Source: Begonia masoniana
Lineage: Eukaryota; Streptophyta; Magnoliopsida; Cucurbitales; Begoniaceae
Reading direction: 5' to 3'
Length of the DNA: 64,000 bases
Assembly (NCBI GenBank): GCA_022432975.1
Contig: CM039514.1
Coordinates: forward strand, 11,950,810-12,014,809
In this document: positions 1 through 11,964 of the stretch, piece by piece
How positions within the stretch are numbered: the first letter of the stretch is position 1
Layout of the letters: every line of letters begins with the position of its first letter
The notes under the pieces: generated by a model
The model's database searches: none
Seen by the model: only the letters and a program-made list of their open reading frames with translations
Told to the model about the DNA's origin: nothing
Made by a program: the position numbers and the translations under genes

Positions 1-164
1 CTCCAGCATTTCGGGGTCAGGTTCGGGTCCCGAGGCGTGGGGCCAGTCAAGCATGGGCTGGCGGCCCATGGACTTCCACCCGGTACTGCTGGGCCGGGTC
101 AGATGGTCACGGCCTGACACCCGCCAGAGTCCAAAACTCTGCACCACTTACCTGCATACGCGAC

Positions 165-2137
165 TATAACGCCCCGAATTATATAAACCCGGTTCGCTAC
201 AAATAATACTGAACCACACTATGACATTCTGAGAAAATTTTAAAATTTCACTCAACGGTCAAAAGTTTGACCCTTAAAATGTTAAAACTTGCAGCGGAAA
301 TTCATTTGTATAAAACGACATTTATTAATTAATTAAAATATTAAAGACAATTGGTTGAAAGAAAACAAACAAAACAGAACACATCCACCGCTGAACAGTT
401 CCAGCGATAGAAATAGAAACAAAAGGCATCCACCGCTAAACAGTGTTAGCGGCAGAAGCAAAAACAAAATAATCTCAGCGGTGAACGTAGAGACAGAATA
501 CGTTTTCTACTAATGAACACCCACCGCCCACGTCAGTTGAACGACACGTCGACTACACACTTTCACCAGTCACGTCAGTCAAACAACGCGTCGACTACAC
601 ACGTCCACCGGTCACAAAACGACAAAATTACTAGCCACATCTACCGCTCACAAAACGACAAAACCTATTACTCACATCCACCGTTCGACAACATCCACCG
701 ATAAACTTCATCCACCGATAGACTACATCCACCGATAGATTACATCCACCGGTGAACAGTAACACTCTAAACAAACAGACAACTCTGCCTACTAAAAGAA
801 CTTGTAAATTTTAACTGCGGCTATTCAAAACAACATAAATCCACAACTTTATAAATCCATAATAACAATCTACAACTAAAACCAAATCGTGTTTTTCATA
901 ATTAGAAAAGCTCCAAAATTAATAAAAACGTTAAACTCCTGCTGTCATTAACATTCTTAGCATACTAAAACTGAACCATTGTTAACTAGACTTTCACACC
1001 TACTGAAATTAGTTAAACCGCCTCATTAGAGCACCAAACCGTGGCATAGCTGTGCTCCATCAACTTCACCTATTCTTCAATACATTCAGAGAATTCACCT
1101 GTTGCAACCTCAGCACCTACATCACAAAACTCATCTATTAGCCTAATGCTAAGTAAGTAAAGCAACAATGAAATGATATGCTGAAACATAAATCATAAAC
1201 ATGCAGTTTCTACTTTCACATCTTTGTTGCATTCACGTTCTTTCTCTGCTCTGATCCCTCGGTTCCATTGAGAGTTGGATCATTTTTCTCAAAGTCATAC
1301 ATCCTTTTCATAAATTAAGGGGCGGATTAGTTCCCTTAACAACTGATCTGATCCTAAATTCCATTGGGAAGCGGATCAATTTTCCCAAAGTCATACATCC
1401 TCTTCATAAATTAAGGGGCGGATTAGTTCCCTTAACAGCTGATATATTACATTCTGTTCATACCTTGCCATGCCATTACATGTAAATTCATTTTCGTGTT
1501 CTTTCCAAAACATGATACATGACATACATAAAACATTCAAACAAGCATAAACCTACTGTTTTGTGATGTAGACCTGAAGGCACACACATACTCTACTTAC
1601 CTGGTTTCTTGGAAAAGCTTGGTTGCAAACTACTTCGAGTTTTGCTCAAACCTATAGCCGTAGACAGAGTATTAGTTAAGCTTCCTTCTAAACTATCCTC
1701 AAATCTACCAGAACTCATAAGGAAACTAGTTTGGGAACTCAGATCATCAAGCATTCCTGATATGCCCCGAACCCGAACTAACTCTCACTTACAGCATTCT
1801 CAAAACTCGCATTTAAAATCCCCTCTAACATCGATAGCTACAATGTAACAAGAAATCGAAGTAGAACTCACCTAGCTTGGAGAAAATGGGAGGGAAAATT
1901 GCCGAGAGAAACTCTGCTTAGCTGAGCTGAATGCCGAGAAAGAAAAATGAAAAAACAGTGGCGGCTAAACCTCATTAAACCCTCCCTTAAATACGTTATC
2001 CACTATAGATCCTCATTTACCATTATGCCCTTACTTAGTCACTCATTAACCTAATCAATATTTCTCCCAATTTCATCCATAAAGTGTACACTATTAGATG
2101 ACAAGGTAAAATCGGTTCAATGGAACCGGGTGCTACA
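165..2137 (-). mobile_element. Solo LTR of a gypsy element inserted in the chromovirus gag
   Basis: A 1,973-bp insertion is flanked by the perfect 5-bp direct repeat gcgac (160-164 and 2138-2142). Read on the minus strand it begins TGTAGCACCC and ends GGCGTTATA, so the terminal CA is mutated to TA. Removing it joins the flanking gag codons in one frame. Long stretches match the LTRs at 53016-54887 and 59560-61635, for example the block near 1118-1165 and the end tgctaca at 2131-2137, so it belongs to the same or a sister family. It carries its own degenerate tandem array at about 380-760, built on 'catccaccg(a/c)'. No internal region remains, which fits LTR-LTR recombination. Confidence 0.9.
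380..765. repeat. Degenerate minisatellite inside the solo LTR
   Basis: The short unit 'catccaccg' followed by 'ctgaacag' or 'atagacta' variants recurs about every 17-60 bases. The array occupies the LTR position where the relative at 53016 carries a different, 66-bp array. Confidence 0.75.
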
Positions 2138-5100
2138 GCGACTCCACCAGCACCCCAAACATTGCCATTCTCTCCAGCAACCCAGCCGACTTCCACATTT
2201 TGTCGACTGTCGGATGGTGAAATCAACCGGCGGCAGAGAGGTCTGTGTTACCGTTGTGATGAGAAGTTTTCTCCCGGCCATCGTTGCAAGGCAAAGGGCT
2301 GCAGGTTCTCATTTGCCAGGAGGAAGACGACCTACTGGACGGACCGGGTGACGCCGGCGAGGAATCGCAGACGGCAGCAGGGCAATCTGAACCTTCAACA
2401 CTCGCTCAACTCTCTTTAAACTCATTGGTTGGGTTGTCTTCTCCGAGCTCCATGAAGGTTCGGGGAACTATTTTTGGCCAGTCGGTGGTGGTGCTAATCG
2501 ACAGTATGGCAACTCACAATTTCATCTCTCAGGTCATCGTTGATAAGCTTCAGCTTCCAGTGGCACCATATGGAAACTTTGAGGTATTGACAGGTACTGG
2601 AATTGTTATTCGCAGCGCAGGTCTCTGCACCGCAATTCCTGTTGAATTTCCAGACTTTACAGTAGTCGATAATTTTTTTCCCTTGGAATTGGGCAGCGCT
2701 GATGTGATTTTGGGATTCAAATGGCTTAAGGCTCAAGAAGAAATGAAAATCAAGTAGGGGGCTCTCACAATGTCCTTTACAATGGAAGGGAAATTGGTGG
2801 TATTGCAAGGGGACCCTAGCCTGGGAAAATCCTTGGTATCGTTTCGATCTTTAGTTAAGCAATTTGAACCAGGGGACACCGGATTGTTATTGGCAGTACA
2901 TACTCTCGCGATCGAACCAAGCTCACCACCTTCAACCAAAATTTCTGCCTTGTTGGAGACCTTTCAGGATATATTTGTGTTAACCACGGGATTACCTCCT
3001 CCGCGGGCATTGGATCATCAGATTATTCTTAACCCCGGCACACCTCTCGTGTGTGTTCAGCCCTATCGATACCCTCACGTTCAGAAGGATGAGATTGAGA
3101 AGCTGGTGGGGGAAATGTTGGCGGCCGGCATTATTCAGCCAAGTAGTAGCCCTTTTTCTAGTCTGGTAATTCTGGTAAAGAAGAAAAATGGGAGTTGGAG
3201 ATTTTGTGTCGATTACCGGGCCCTCAATAAGGTTACTGTTCCAAACAAATTTCCAACACCTCGAGTGGATGAGTTGCTGGATAAGCTATCGGGGGCGGTT
3301 ATATTTTCAAAGTTGGACTTGACGTCGAGATACCACCAGATACGGGTCCGACCCGAAGATGTTCCAAAGACCGCTTTCCGGACACATGAGGGCCACTATG
3401 AATTCTTAGTAATGTCATTTGGGCTCTACAATGCCCCATCAACGTTTCAAGCCCTGATGAACCTTTTTACGACGTTTTGTGCTAGTGTTTTTTGATGATA
3501 TATTAGTCTACAGTGGGAATTCCATGGAGCACTAGGGCCATCTTGATACCGTACTGATAGTTTTACGACAGCACAAGCTATATGCAAACTCTTCTAAGTG
3601 CTTCTTTGCCCAGCCAAGGTTGGAGTATTTTGGTCATATCATCTCGACGTAGGGTGTGGCAGTCGATTCATCTAAAGTAGAGACCATGTTAACATGGCCT
3701 ATACCGTGCAATCTAAAAGAGTTGAGAGGGTTTTTGGGTTTGACAGACTATTATCGCCGATTTATGGAGGGATATGGCAAGATAGTTGGCCCACTCACTT
3801 CTCTCCTTAAGAAGGACGCGTTTGTTTGGTCAGAAATAGTTGAAGAAGCTTTTCGTCGGCTACAGGTAGCTTTGACCACAGTTCCGGTGCTGTCGCTACC
3901 TGATTTTTCCAAGACTTTTGTGCTAGAAACCAATGCATCGGGCAGTGGTATAGGAGCGGTGCTAATGCAAGGTGGGCGGGTCATCGCTTACTTCAGCCAA
4001 GCGTTATCTACACGAGCACAGCTAGAATCAGTGTATGAACGAGAGTTACGGGCCATTGTCTTATCCATCCTCAAATGGCGACCTTATTTGCTGGGGCACC
4101 ATTTTATTGTTCGTACTGATCAGCGCAGTCTCAAGTTCTTGATGGAACAACGTCTCGTAAGCACGGAACATCAAAAATGGCTCACAAAAATTATGGGGTA
4201 TGATTTTGAAATCCAGTACAGAGCTGGGTTAGAAAACAAGGCAACTGATGCCTTATCTCGGAGCCTTATCTCGGAGACCAGCTACCACTACACTTGCCAC
4301 ATTATCATTTACGACCCTTCTGCCATGGGAGGAAATTTAGAAGGAGATTTTGGCAGACAAGGAATTATCTGACATTTTGTCCCGCCTTTAGCATCAAGGT
4401 GAGGCCCCACCAGGTTACTCCCTAAGGAATGGTCGATTGTATTATAAGGGGCGGTTAGTATTGGCTCCAACTTCGGCTTTGATTCCATCGTTACTCCTCG
4501 AATTCCATGGTTCACCAATAGGGGGGCACTCAGGAGGATTTAAAACCTTCCAACGTATAGCTGCAGAGTTCTTTTGGACGGGAATGCGTAACTGTGTGCT
4601 GAAATTTGTGGCTGCTTGTGATATATGCCAGCGTAATAAGTATCAAGCCTTATCTCCAGCCGAGCTTTTGCAGCTCCTACCAATTCCAGCCTTAATATGG
4701 GAAGATGTCTCTATGGATTTCGTGGAAGGCTTGCCTTGTTCAGAGGGATACAATACCATTTTGGTGGTTGTCGACCGGTTAAGTAAGTATACCTACTTTA
4801 TGACCCTTAAGCACCCCTTTACAGCTCAATCAGTGGCGACCTTGTTCATTAAGGAAATTGTTCGTTTACATGGGTTTCTCCATTCAATTATTAGCGACCG
4901 TGACAAGGTTTTCTTGAGTATTTTCTGGAATGAGTTATTCAAATTACAAGGTACAACATTACACCGGAGCTCAGCCTATCACCCTCAGACGGATGGCCAA
5001 ACAGAGGTAGTTAATCGATCTCTGGAGACTTATTTACGATGCTTCGTATCAGACAAACCGTCATCATGGGCTAAATGGATTGCATGGGCCGAATATTGAT

Positions 5101-5840
5101 ATAACTCTTCCTTCCACACTGCCATTCAGATGTGTTCATTTAAAGCAGTTTATGGCAGGGATCCACCCCCCCTGATTCAAGTAGGCACAGGAGATTCAGT
5201 GGTCCAGTCTCTAGAGGACTCCTTACAGGCGAGGGATGCCATTATTACGGAATTACATATTCACCTTTCTCGCGCCCAAGCACGTATGAAGGAGATAGCC
5301 GATGGCAAACGTCGAGAGGTGACATTCAATGAAAGGGAGTGGGTGTTTGTGAAGTTGCAACCTCACAGACAGCGTTCCTTGGCTAAGAAACAAAATGCAA
5401 AGTTAAGCCCTCGTTTTTATGGACCATATCAGATCGTAGCGCAGGTGGGTCAAGTGGCATATAAATTACAACTACCAGAGACCGCACGCATCCATAATGT
5501 ATTTCATGTATCACAGTTGCGCCGCAAACTAGGTGCCATCGAGGCATCTTCTACACTACCTACCACTTTATCGGAAGATATGGAACTCCAAGTGGCACCA
5601 GGTAATGTGTTGAACGTCCGCCCTAGTACCGATTGTATCCACACTAGAGGGGAAGTCCTTATTCAATGGCAAAGGCAATCGTCGGAGGACGCCACTTGGG
5701 AGTATGTTGATCTCATCACCGCTCAATTTCCAGAATTCAACCTTGAGGACAAGGTCATAGTTTGGGCGGCGGGTATTGATAGGAACCCACCTTTGAAATT
5801 CACATATGTAAGGAGGAAGAAGGACTCTACCAAGGCTTAG

Positions 5841-6310
5841 ATACGTTTTCTCTTATTTCTCTTAATTATGTTTTAATGTTGTTACTTTATTACGGTGAGG
5901 AAGGGTAAAATGGGGAAGAAAATTATAATTCTGTTAGGAGGAGGCAGTTATAGGGAAACGGCGGAGAGAGAGAGAGGGGGAAGGAATCTGTGAGAAAGTG
6001 GAGAGAAGCGGGACTCTCGAACATCCCTTGCGTAGTATTGCTTTCTGGTTTATGGTTTGTGGAATGCTATCATTTTCTGGTTGATATTTCTGTGTATTGT
6101 GGATTGTTCTTAGCAAAGGGTAGGAATCCTATCACATTGCTTCAGTTTTTAATTTACGTCCAAGGTTTTAATGCCTTGTTATTTCTGATCCAAATTTTCG
6201 GTAAATTAGTAGAATGTCGTATAATTCTAGTGTATCAGAACATAGATTGTAAATTATGAATTGTGTTGAAGCCTCATTAACTTGTTGAATATCTGGCTGT
6301 CTTCTTGAAG
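5841..6310 (+). other. Chromovirus 3' end, probable 3' LTR, and TruB intron
   Basis: After the integrase stop comes a purine-rich tract (about 5895-5922) that could be the polypurine tract. A TG at 5932 is a candidate 3' LTR start. Because the 5' LTR is outside the window, the LTR end cannot be placed. The last part (to 6310) should be intron of the TruB-like gene, since a splice-like 'ttgaag' precedes its exon. Confidence 0.45.
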
Positions 6311-6902
6311 GTTGGAGGAGAGAAAATGTATGACAGAGCAAGGAGGGGAGAAAGCATAGAGCTCGCACCTAGACGAATATCAATTTTCGAATTTGACATT
6401 GAACGTAGCTTGGATGACAGGTAATGAATGTGATCTGTTACAGAAATTAGCAAAAAGCATAACGCAATGTACTTTATTTTTCTGCCCGTGTCACGCACTT
6501 TATTTTTCTGCCCGTGTCACGCGTAATTGGAATTGCTCATCTGGCAAAATTTAGTTTTCCGAGTAACGTGCTCAAAAGATGTATTAGCTTCTCATCACTT
6601 GGTGTCGAAAATCTTGTATTGTGAAAATTAAGATGTATGAACCAACCTTCCTTGTTCATTTGGAGTTGTGCTCATTTAACTGCCCTCAAAAGGGATGCTA
6701 TTGGTAAGTGTCTTTCTTATTTGTTTTGGGTTGTCTGAGAGAGCAAAGGAGGAGAGAGAGAGGATAATCAAATGGATTCTCTCTCTAAAAAAAACCCATT
6801 TGTGCTAAGTTGCTTTTCTGGAATAATGCAGGCCAGTATTGTGCAGGTGAGGCATGGGATTTCAAAGAGCTTGAAGAGGCTATTACTAAATCATACTTCT
6901 AA
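6311..6902 (+). pseudogene. TruB-type tRNA pseudouridine synthase, C-terminal exons (remnant)
   Basis: TruB enzymes make pseudouridine-55 in the T-loop of tRNA. Exon pieces at 6311-6420 (VGGEKMYDRARRGE..., then the ISIFEFDIERSLDD stretch), 6544-6578 (QNLVFRVTCSK), about 6660-6703 (SCAHLTALKRDAI) and 6832-6902 (GQYCAGEAWDFKELEEAITK..., stop TAA) match the C-terminus of plant TruB-like proteins as I remember them. Donors GTAATG (6421) and GTAAGT (6704) and the acceptor GCAG (6828-6831) are intact. The acceptor before 6544 is not an AG, and the exon carrying the conserved GTYIRSLCADFG motif is absent, replaced by about 80 unrelated bases. Upstream exons are missing, and the chromovirus lies directly 5'. 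It converges on the DUF707 gene. A real gene with unusual splicing is possible but less likely. Confidence 0.78.
6471..6522. repeat. Perfect 26-bp tandem duplication
   Basis: The 26-bp unit 6471-6496 (actttatttttctgcccgtg plus tcacgc) is repeated exactly at 6497-6522. It lies in the intron-like gap of the TruB remnant, consistent with relaxed constraint. Confidence 0.9.
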
Positions 6903-7181
6903 GTTCTTACCATTTTAACATCTCAACTGCAGGCAGAGTTATGCTTAATTTGCAATTCTTCAAGGACAACAATTATCTTCTTTGATCTATTCAAAGCATT
7001 TGTTGTAAACACTAAGCTATGAGTACTCAAAAATTTAATTGTATTAACCAAAAGGGGTAGCATTTGACATGATTGAAAAAGTGGCCAAGGCCAGGGATTC
7101 ACTTTGATCAATAAATTTGGTATTTACAGAGTGGAAAGAAGGCAATAAAGTAAGGATATAGTCTCTGCCATGAACATGAAC

Positions 7182-7339
7182 TCACCCAAGTGTTGAATTA
7201 GGGAAATCAAGTCCCATTGAATCATGATATGTCCTCTCTGCATTTGCCAATCTATCTTGAAACAATGCCCATTCTTTTCTACACCTCTCTCTTACCTACA
7301 TCAAAGTTCCAACCTCATCATCCATTCTTCACTGAGTGA

Positions 7340-7382
<43 letters not shown>

Positions 7383-10300
7383 ACTCATACCCCTTCCCAG
7401 GGTGCCTTCCCAATCTCTTCTTGCCCCTGTTAGAAGAAAGCACAGAACAATTTCAAAGATGAACAAATGGTCGTTTCGCCATTTAAACAGTCATCCCATT
7501 TGCGTTGGATTTGTTACTGGATAAATTTGAAGGTACCAGTCCACTCATGGCCACATTTTTACTTGGTACTTTAAGTGCGAGAAAGTTGGCCTGACACATA
7601 CAATTACAATAGGAAAAAAGGGGAGGGAGAGAGAAGGTTTACCTGGTTTCCAAGTGAAGGAACGCTTTGATGAACAATCCACTGAGCATCTACAACTCCT
7701 ATTTTCTCATGAGCAGGCTGCTCAAAAAACGTTCAACACAGAATATATTTATTAATCGAGAGAGTAACAAGGAAACTAATAATTACACGAGCTTCGACTT
7801 TTAACCTCTACGCATTTTCTAAGAGCAAAATCCAGACCCCATCCATGCACCAAGTCATTCTGCAAAGCAGGTTATAATTTCAAACAACCAAAGAGGAAAA
7901 AAACTTGAAATGTTAACACAAAAACAATTGGTACTTGAATCATGTGCCAAACACATTGCCATGCCTTCCGGGAAAACACAGTGGCCATAATCTCGACAAA
8001 CCTGCACAGATATTCAAGGCAGAGAATATCTCAATTAGTCAGCAAAACAAATTTAGTTTAGAAGAACATAGCAGCTGGTTTAATTGGTTTTGAATACAGA
8101 CGCTGCACAAGGAGGCAGATGTGGATCAGAGCACCAACCCGGTTTTTCCTCTGTGTCCCTGTATTTGGAAAACGAAAAGTACATGATTGAGCGATGAGTA
8201 GATCAAAAACAAAATGGATACATTTTTTGAGTTTTGCATAAACGAAGATTAATGGCAAAAGAATAATGATCTTACTTGTGAACCTCGCTGTCACCTCTCC
8301 TTTTTGTCATTTGCCATGTTAACCCTTGATTTGGTTCTAAACCAGGCTGCGATATCTCCAAACCATGTTTCTTAACGAGTTTTAAGTATCTACAAGAAAA
8401 GATACTGAGTCTGAAGTTCGTCCAAATAATTGGTACCTGATTTAAGTGAGTAATTGAAATTTCAAACTTACTCCTCAGCATTAAAATGTTCTACACCTAG
8501 ATCCTCATCCCAGATAAAGATGTAGTCATAGTCTGCTACTATATCAGGATGCAGAAAACGTTTGGCAAACCACCTTTAAACGATGATGGAAAACAAAAAG
8601 AAAATATTTAATTATTGGATGCAAAAGTCGACCCGATTTAATATATTAAATATTTATTCTAGATGCTTATCCCCCACCATTTTGTTTGCTTCCGAGCACT
8701 GACATGGATAGCCTTCTTTGACCAATCAAACTCCTCCCATTCACTCACCCGCCCGTCATAGTGAAACAACAAAATTGTGAAGTTTTCTGAGAACTGTCAA
8801 AATGGATTCAGACGATAAAAGTAGATATATCAACAATAATTCATAAAGAGACTGCACAAACCTTTTTCACGGCAGCATCAATATTTTTTTTCTGATCATA
8901 ACCCACAGTAAAGGTCACCAGATACTTTGGTTTGATGGGTAAGTCCTGCAAATGCCAACTCCATCAACCAAATGACTCAATTCAGATAAAAATCAATTGG
9001 TGCGTTTTTTCAGCAATAACTAAGTAACATGGCTCTTAAGGTCAATATACCAACACAATAAAACTAAGGAAAATGTGGTGACATTCACATCAATCATGAC
9101 ATGATGATCCAAACAAGGAAAATTTAACAAAACATTCACATAGATATGTGGAACTACTAGTTTCTTGTATTTTTAAAACCAGTTCATTACTCAACCGTAT
9201 TTTTTAGCAAGTGATAACAGTAAACAACAAGAAAAGTATATCCAAATTAACCATTTCTCTCCATAGATGCGAACTATGTCTTCAAAAAGTAGTAATTCAA
9301 TTTGTATCAACTAATACTTGCTTTCACTATTAATTTGCCCCACCATGAAGGGCCACTCATGTAACTCTTATTTAAAATATCAACTTTAATAGGAGATGTC
9401 TTTTGACTTCGAAAAACTAAAAGTCAAATGAGATATCAAAGCTTTGCAGGGAATAGACACCTCACTTGGCCGACCCCACAGTCGGCGGAGGTAGAAATCT
9501 GACTCGGATACAACAATACCAGGGGGTAGCCTTTCAGCCCCTCGAGGATTTGTTGGAACCCATATCTGCATCACAATGAAAAGAAGAAACTTTAAGAGTT
9601 AAAGGCTAGCATTTAACCATTGTGCCATTCCACATTTTAATAGATAAGGTAGCTGTATCATTCAACTACATATTTTCTAGCAAGCTACTCCGAAACCCAT
9701 GAAATAGGAAGACATGAATACATAAAATCTATACATTATGATGAAGGGGGAATACTCAAGAAATTATGTAGAGAATCATCAACACGGTCACTTATTTAAA
9801 AGACATCAAGAATATAGCCAAAAGTTAACTAAATAACAACAGGGGTGGATTCTCCAGACAAAGTAAAATTAAAAGTTATATGTGAGAAAACTCCATTCCA
9901 AGCTTTTTGAAACTCTTCTCCATGATCACAAATCATATTTACCTAATCTCAATGATAAAACTCACATTTCCATAATTCTCACTGATGCACAGAAGAATAC
10001 CTTTGTTTTGTTAAGGCTGTAAAAATGCAAAGAGCTTCCTTTGTCACCCTTCAGAGAAGACCAGGCATTCACTAGCGCTTGGGTTGTCAGGCCTGAGTAC
10101 TTATCCTCCATGTATGTGAGATCAATAGAAGGAAACATGCCAGATGGAAAGCTCATCTAACCAGATTTCATAAAGAAAATATTCACTCTTCGCGAATAAA
10201 GAAAAATGGATCAATATATAGAAATGTTTTCTAAATTTTCAGGTCAAGAAAAAAGTGAACCTGAGTTAAAGCAAGCGTTGGAAAGGATACTCCCAGAAAG

Positions 10301-10572
10301 AAACCAAAAACACCTCCGAAAAAAGCTGTGATGAGAAGACGCATTACTTCAATACTTACTCTGGAATTTCCACTGCAGTGGCAAAGAAAAATGTCTCACA
10401 TATTGTGTTGCGATTTGGAGAGTGTCAAAGTACGAAGAACTAGCAGTGGAAGACCAATGAAAAAGAAACTAAGACATTATAACAGACAAAAATTAAACAA
10501 ACAAACAAGAAAAGTATCATTCTCGCAATAAAGTGTGTTTTTCTTTCCATACCTACGTTGAGGATGACCCAT
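7182..10572 (-). CDS. DUF707 family protein (lysine-ketoglutarate reductase trans-splicing-like)
   Basis: I assembled 14 coding exons with GT-AG borders: 10553-10572, 10261-10372, 10001-10156, 9461-9565, 8862-8945, 8678-8793, 8472-8573, 8276-8389, 8102-8158, 7935-8001, 7806-7859, 7643-7717, 7391-7426 and 7182-7295. The sum is 1,212 bp, or 403 aa, close to the usual family length. Residues 17-42 form a signal anchor (LLITAFFGGVFGFFLGVSF). The hallmark blocks follow in order: WVPTNPRGAERLPPGIV, the DEDLGVEHFN acidic block, PGLEPNQGLTWQMTKRR, WCSDPHLPPC, GWGLDFALRKC, GVVDAQWIVHQ and the C-terminal RCRKEWALFQDR. An in-frame TGA upstream of exon 2 supports the exon-1 ATG. The biochemical role is unknown; the DxD-like acidic block and membrane anchor would fit a Golgi glycosyltransferase-like fold, which is inference. 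Confidence 0.93.
7343..7378. repeat. (GA)n microsatellite in last DUF707 intron
   Basis: An uninterrupted GA dinucleotide run of about 17 units lies between exon 13 and exon 14. On the coding strand it is a TC tract inside the last intron. Confidence 0.95.
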
Positions 10573-11560
10573 ATTTGTCAAACACCTTTTGGCTGAGCTA
10601 GATGACAAATTTGATGTTGAAACCTAGCTAAGCATGGGAGATCCACCCACCGCACTCACAGTTTTTCTATCATGCGCTCGAATCTGAGACAAAAAGCAAT
10701 CACAAATGCAAACTACACATTTTAACCATAGCGTTCATAAAACACTCTTGTGAGGAAATGTGAAAGCATCTTCATTAAATACTTTTCCAAGACAATATGA
10801 ATGAATCTACTAAGCACAAGAAAATAACCAAGGCACAGAAGTAAGCTCAAACAGGCACAACAGAAGGCCAATAGAATCAAGCATGGAATATCAAGTAGTA
10901 GCAGATAATAAAATTAAGCGGCGAATGAATGAAAACGAGCATCACAAACAGACAAAAATTAAACAAACAAACAAGAAAAGTATCATTCTCGCAATAAAGT
11001 GTGTTTTTCTTTCCATACCTACGTTGAGGATGACCCATATTTGTCAAACACCTTTTGGCTGAGCTAGATGACAAATTTGATGTTGAAACCTAGCTAAGCA
11101 TGGGAGATCCACCCACCGCACTCACAGTTTTTCTATCATGCGCTCGAATCTGAGACAAAAAGCAATCACAAATGCAAACTACACATTTTAACCATAGCGT
11201 TCATAAAACACTCTTGTGAGGAAATGATGAAAGCATCTTCATTAAATACTTTTCCAAGACAAATATGGAATGATCTACTAAGCACAAGAAAATACCAAGC
11301 AACAGAATTAAGCTCAAACAGCACAAACATAATGCCTAATAGAAACAATTAAACATCTCTCCTAGTTGCTCGCTTGGGCAATGTTGCAAGCCAGTCTTCC
11401 AAGGTGAGTCAAAACCCAATGCGTATGTTTCAGAGAAATTAACGACCAAGTGATTGATACAACAAAGCACTATACTCGCTAATCAAGCATGGAATATCAA
11501 GTAGTAGCAGATAATAAAATTAAGCGGCGAATGAATGAAAACGAGCATCACAAACAGACA
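10482..11560 (-). repeat. Tandem duplication covering DUF707 first exon and 5' region
   Basis: Sequence from 10482 recurs from 10948 at an offset of 466 bp and near identity. The block ends with the same tail at 10875-10953 and 11482-11560, and the junctions share the microhomology acagacaaa. The distal copy is about 140 bp longer (about 11345-11480), so the proximal copy has a deletion. The first coding exon (ATG to AG|GTATGG donor) is present in both copies, at 10553-10572 and 11019-11038. Small indels in the proximal copy could also indicate an assembly artefact. Confidence 0.88.
11019..11038 (-). other. Second copy of DUF707 coding exon 1
   Basis: This is an identical 20-bp exon (start codon through the split Arg/Ser codon) with the same GTATGG donor. 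If transcription starts near 11.8 kb, either copy could splice to the acceptor at 10373-10375 and give the same protein. It is therefore a redundant or alternative first exon. Confidence 0.7.
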
Positions 11561-11834
11561 AAATTATCAGAAATCGCAACAGAGAAAGGAACACAAGAAC
11601 AAATCTGGAATTGAGTCGTGGTAAATCTAGAGGGCCATACACGGAGAAGAAGATGAGCATGGATGGTAGAGAATAGTCCAGATGTTGTTTGAAAGACAGA
11701 GCAGAAGAAAGCAGGAGCTGAACTGAGCTGAGCTTCGGAGTTTCCGACGGAGGAGCAGATGAGATTTGAGGAAGAAGAGCAGAGAGTTGAAGACTTGTTG
11801 GAATTAGAAGGTGGGACCTACACGCTTCATTCAA
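11561..11834 (-). promoter_or_regulatory. Probable 5' UTR exon and promoter-proximal region of DUF707 gene
   Basis: On the minus strand this stretch is TC-rich with many short CT runs, typical of plant leader sequence, and it lies just upstream of the duplicated first exon. It happens to be open for 104 codons but has no recognisable domain. No convincing TATA box was found. Confidence 0.4.
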
Positions 11835-11964
11835 AGCATCTCATCATTTTGGATTAAGAGAAGATTATCCAACTTTTAGTATTTAATCCGCAATTAGTAA
11901 AAATTGAATCTTACTCAAATAATTCCTACTTACCTCTTCAATTTTTGTTTTATAATAAATTAAA

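Larger units (their letters stand above)
1..5840 (+). pseudogene. Ty3/gypsy chromovirus gag-pol, decayed, open at left edge
   Basis: Remnant retrotransposon polyprotein read in pieces across frames. A gag zinc knuckle (CYRCDEKFSPGHRCK) lies at about 2240-2290 and the protease at 2284-2757, where the active site reads DSMATH instead of DSGATH. Reverse transcriptase runs from 2770 to about 3560, with the catalytic FDDIL box at about 3490-3505 pushed out of frame by a frameshift. RNase H is at 3656-4372, and integrase (HHCC finger, D-D-E core, SDRDK) at 4437-5840. The C-terminus (about 5650-5760) resembles a chromodomain (IQWQ...DATWEYV). Disruptions include TGA at 115, a solo LTR at 165-2137, frameshifts near 2290 and 3490, in-frame TAG at about 2755, stops near 3533 and 3650, and Trp-to-TGA at 5097. 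The 5' LTR lies outside the window. It is clearly non-functional; the exact clade (Reina-like?) is uncertain. Confidence 0.93.

Noticed and set aside
11520..11834. 104-codon minus-strand frame
   Set aside because: CT-rich leader-like composition and position upstream of DUF707 exon 1 fit 5' UTR better than a gene.
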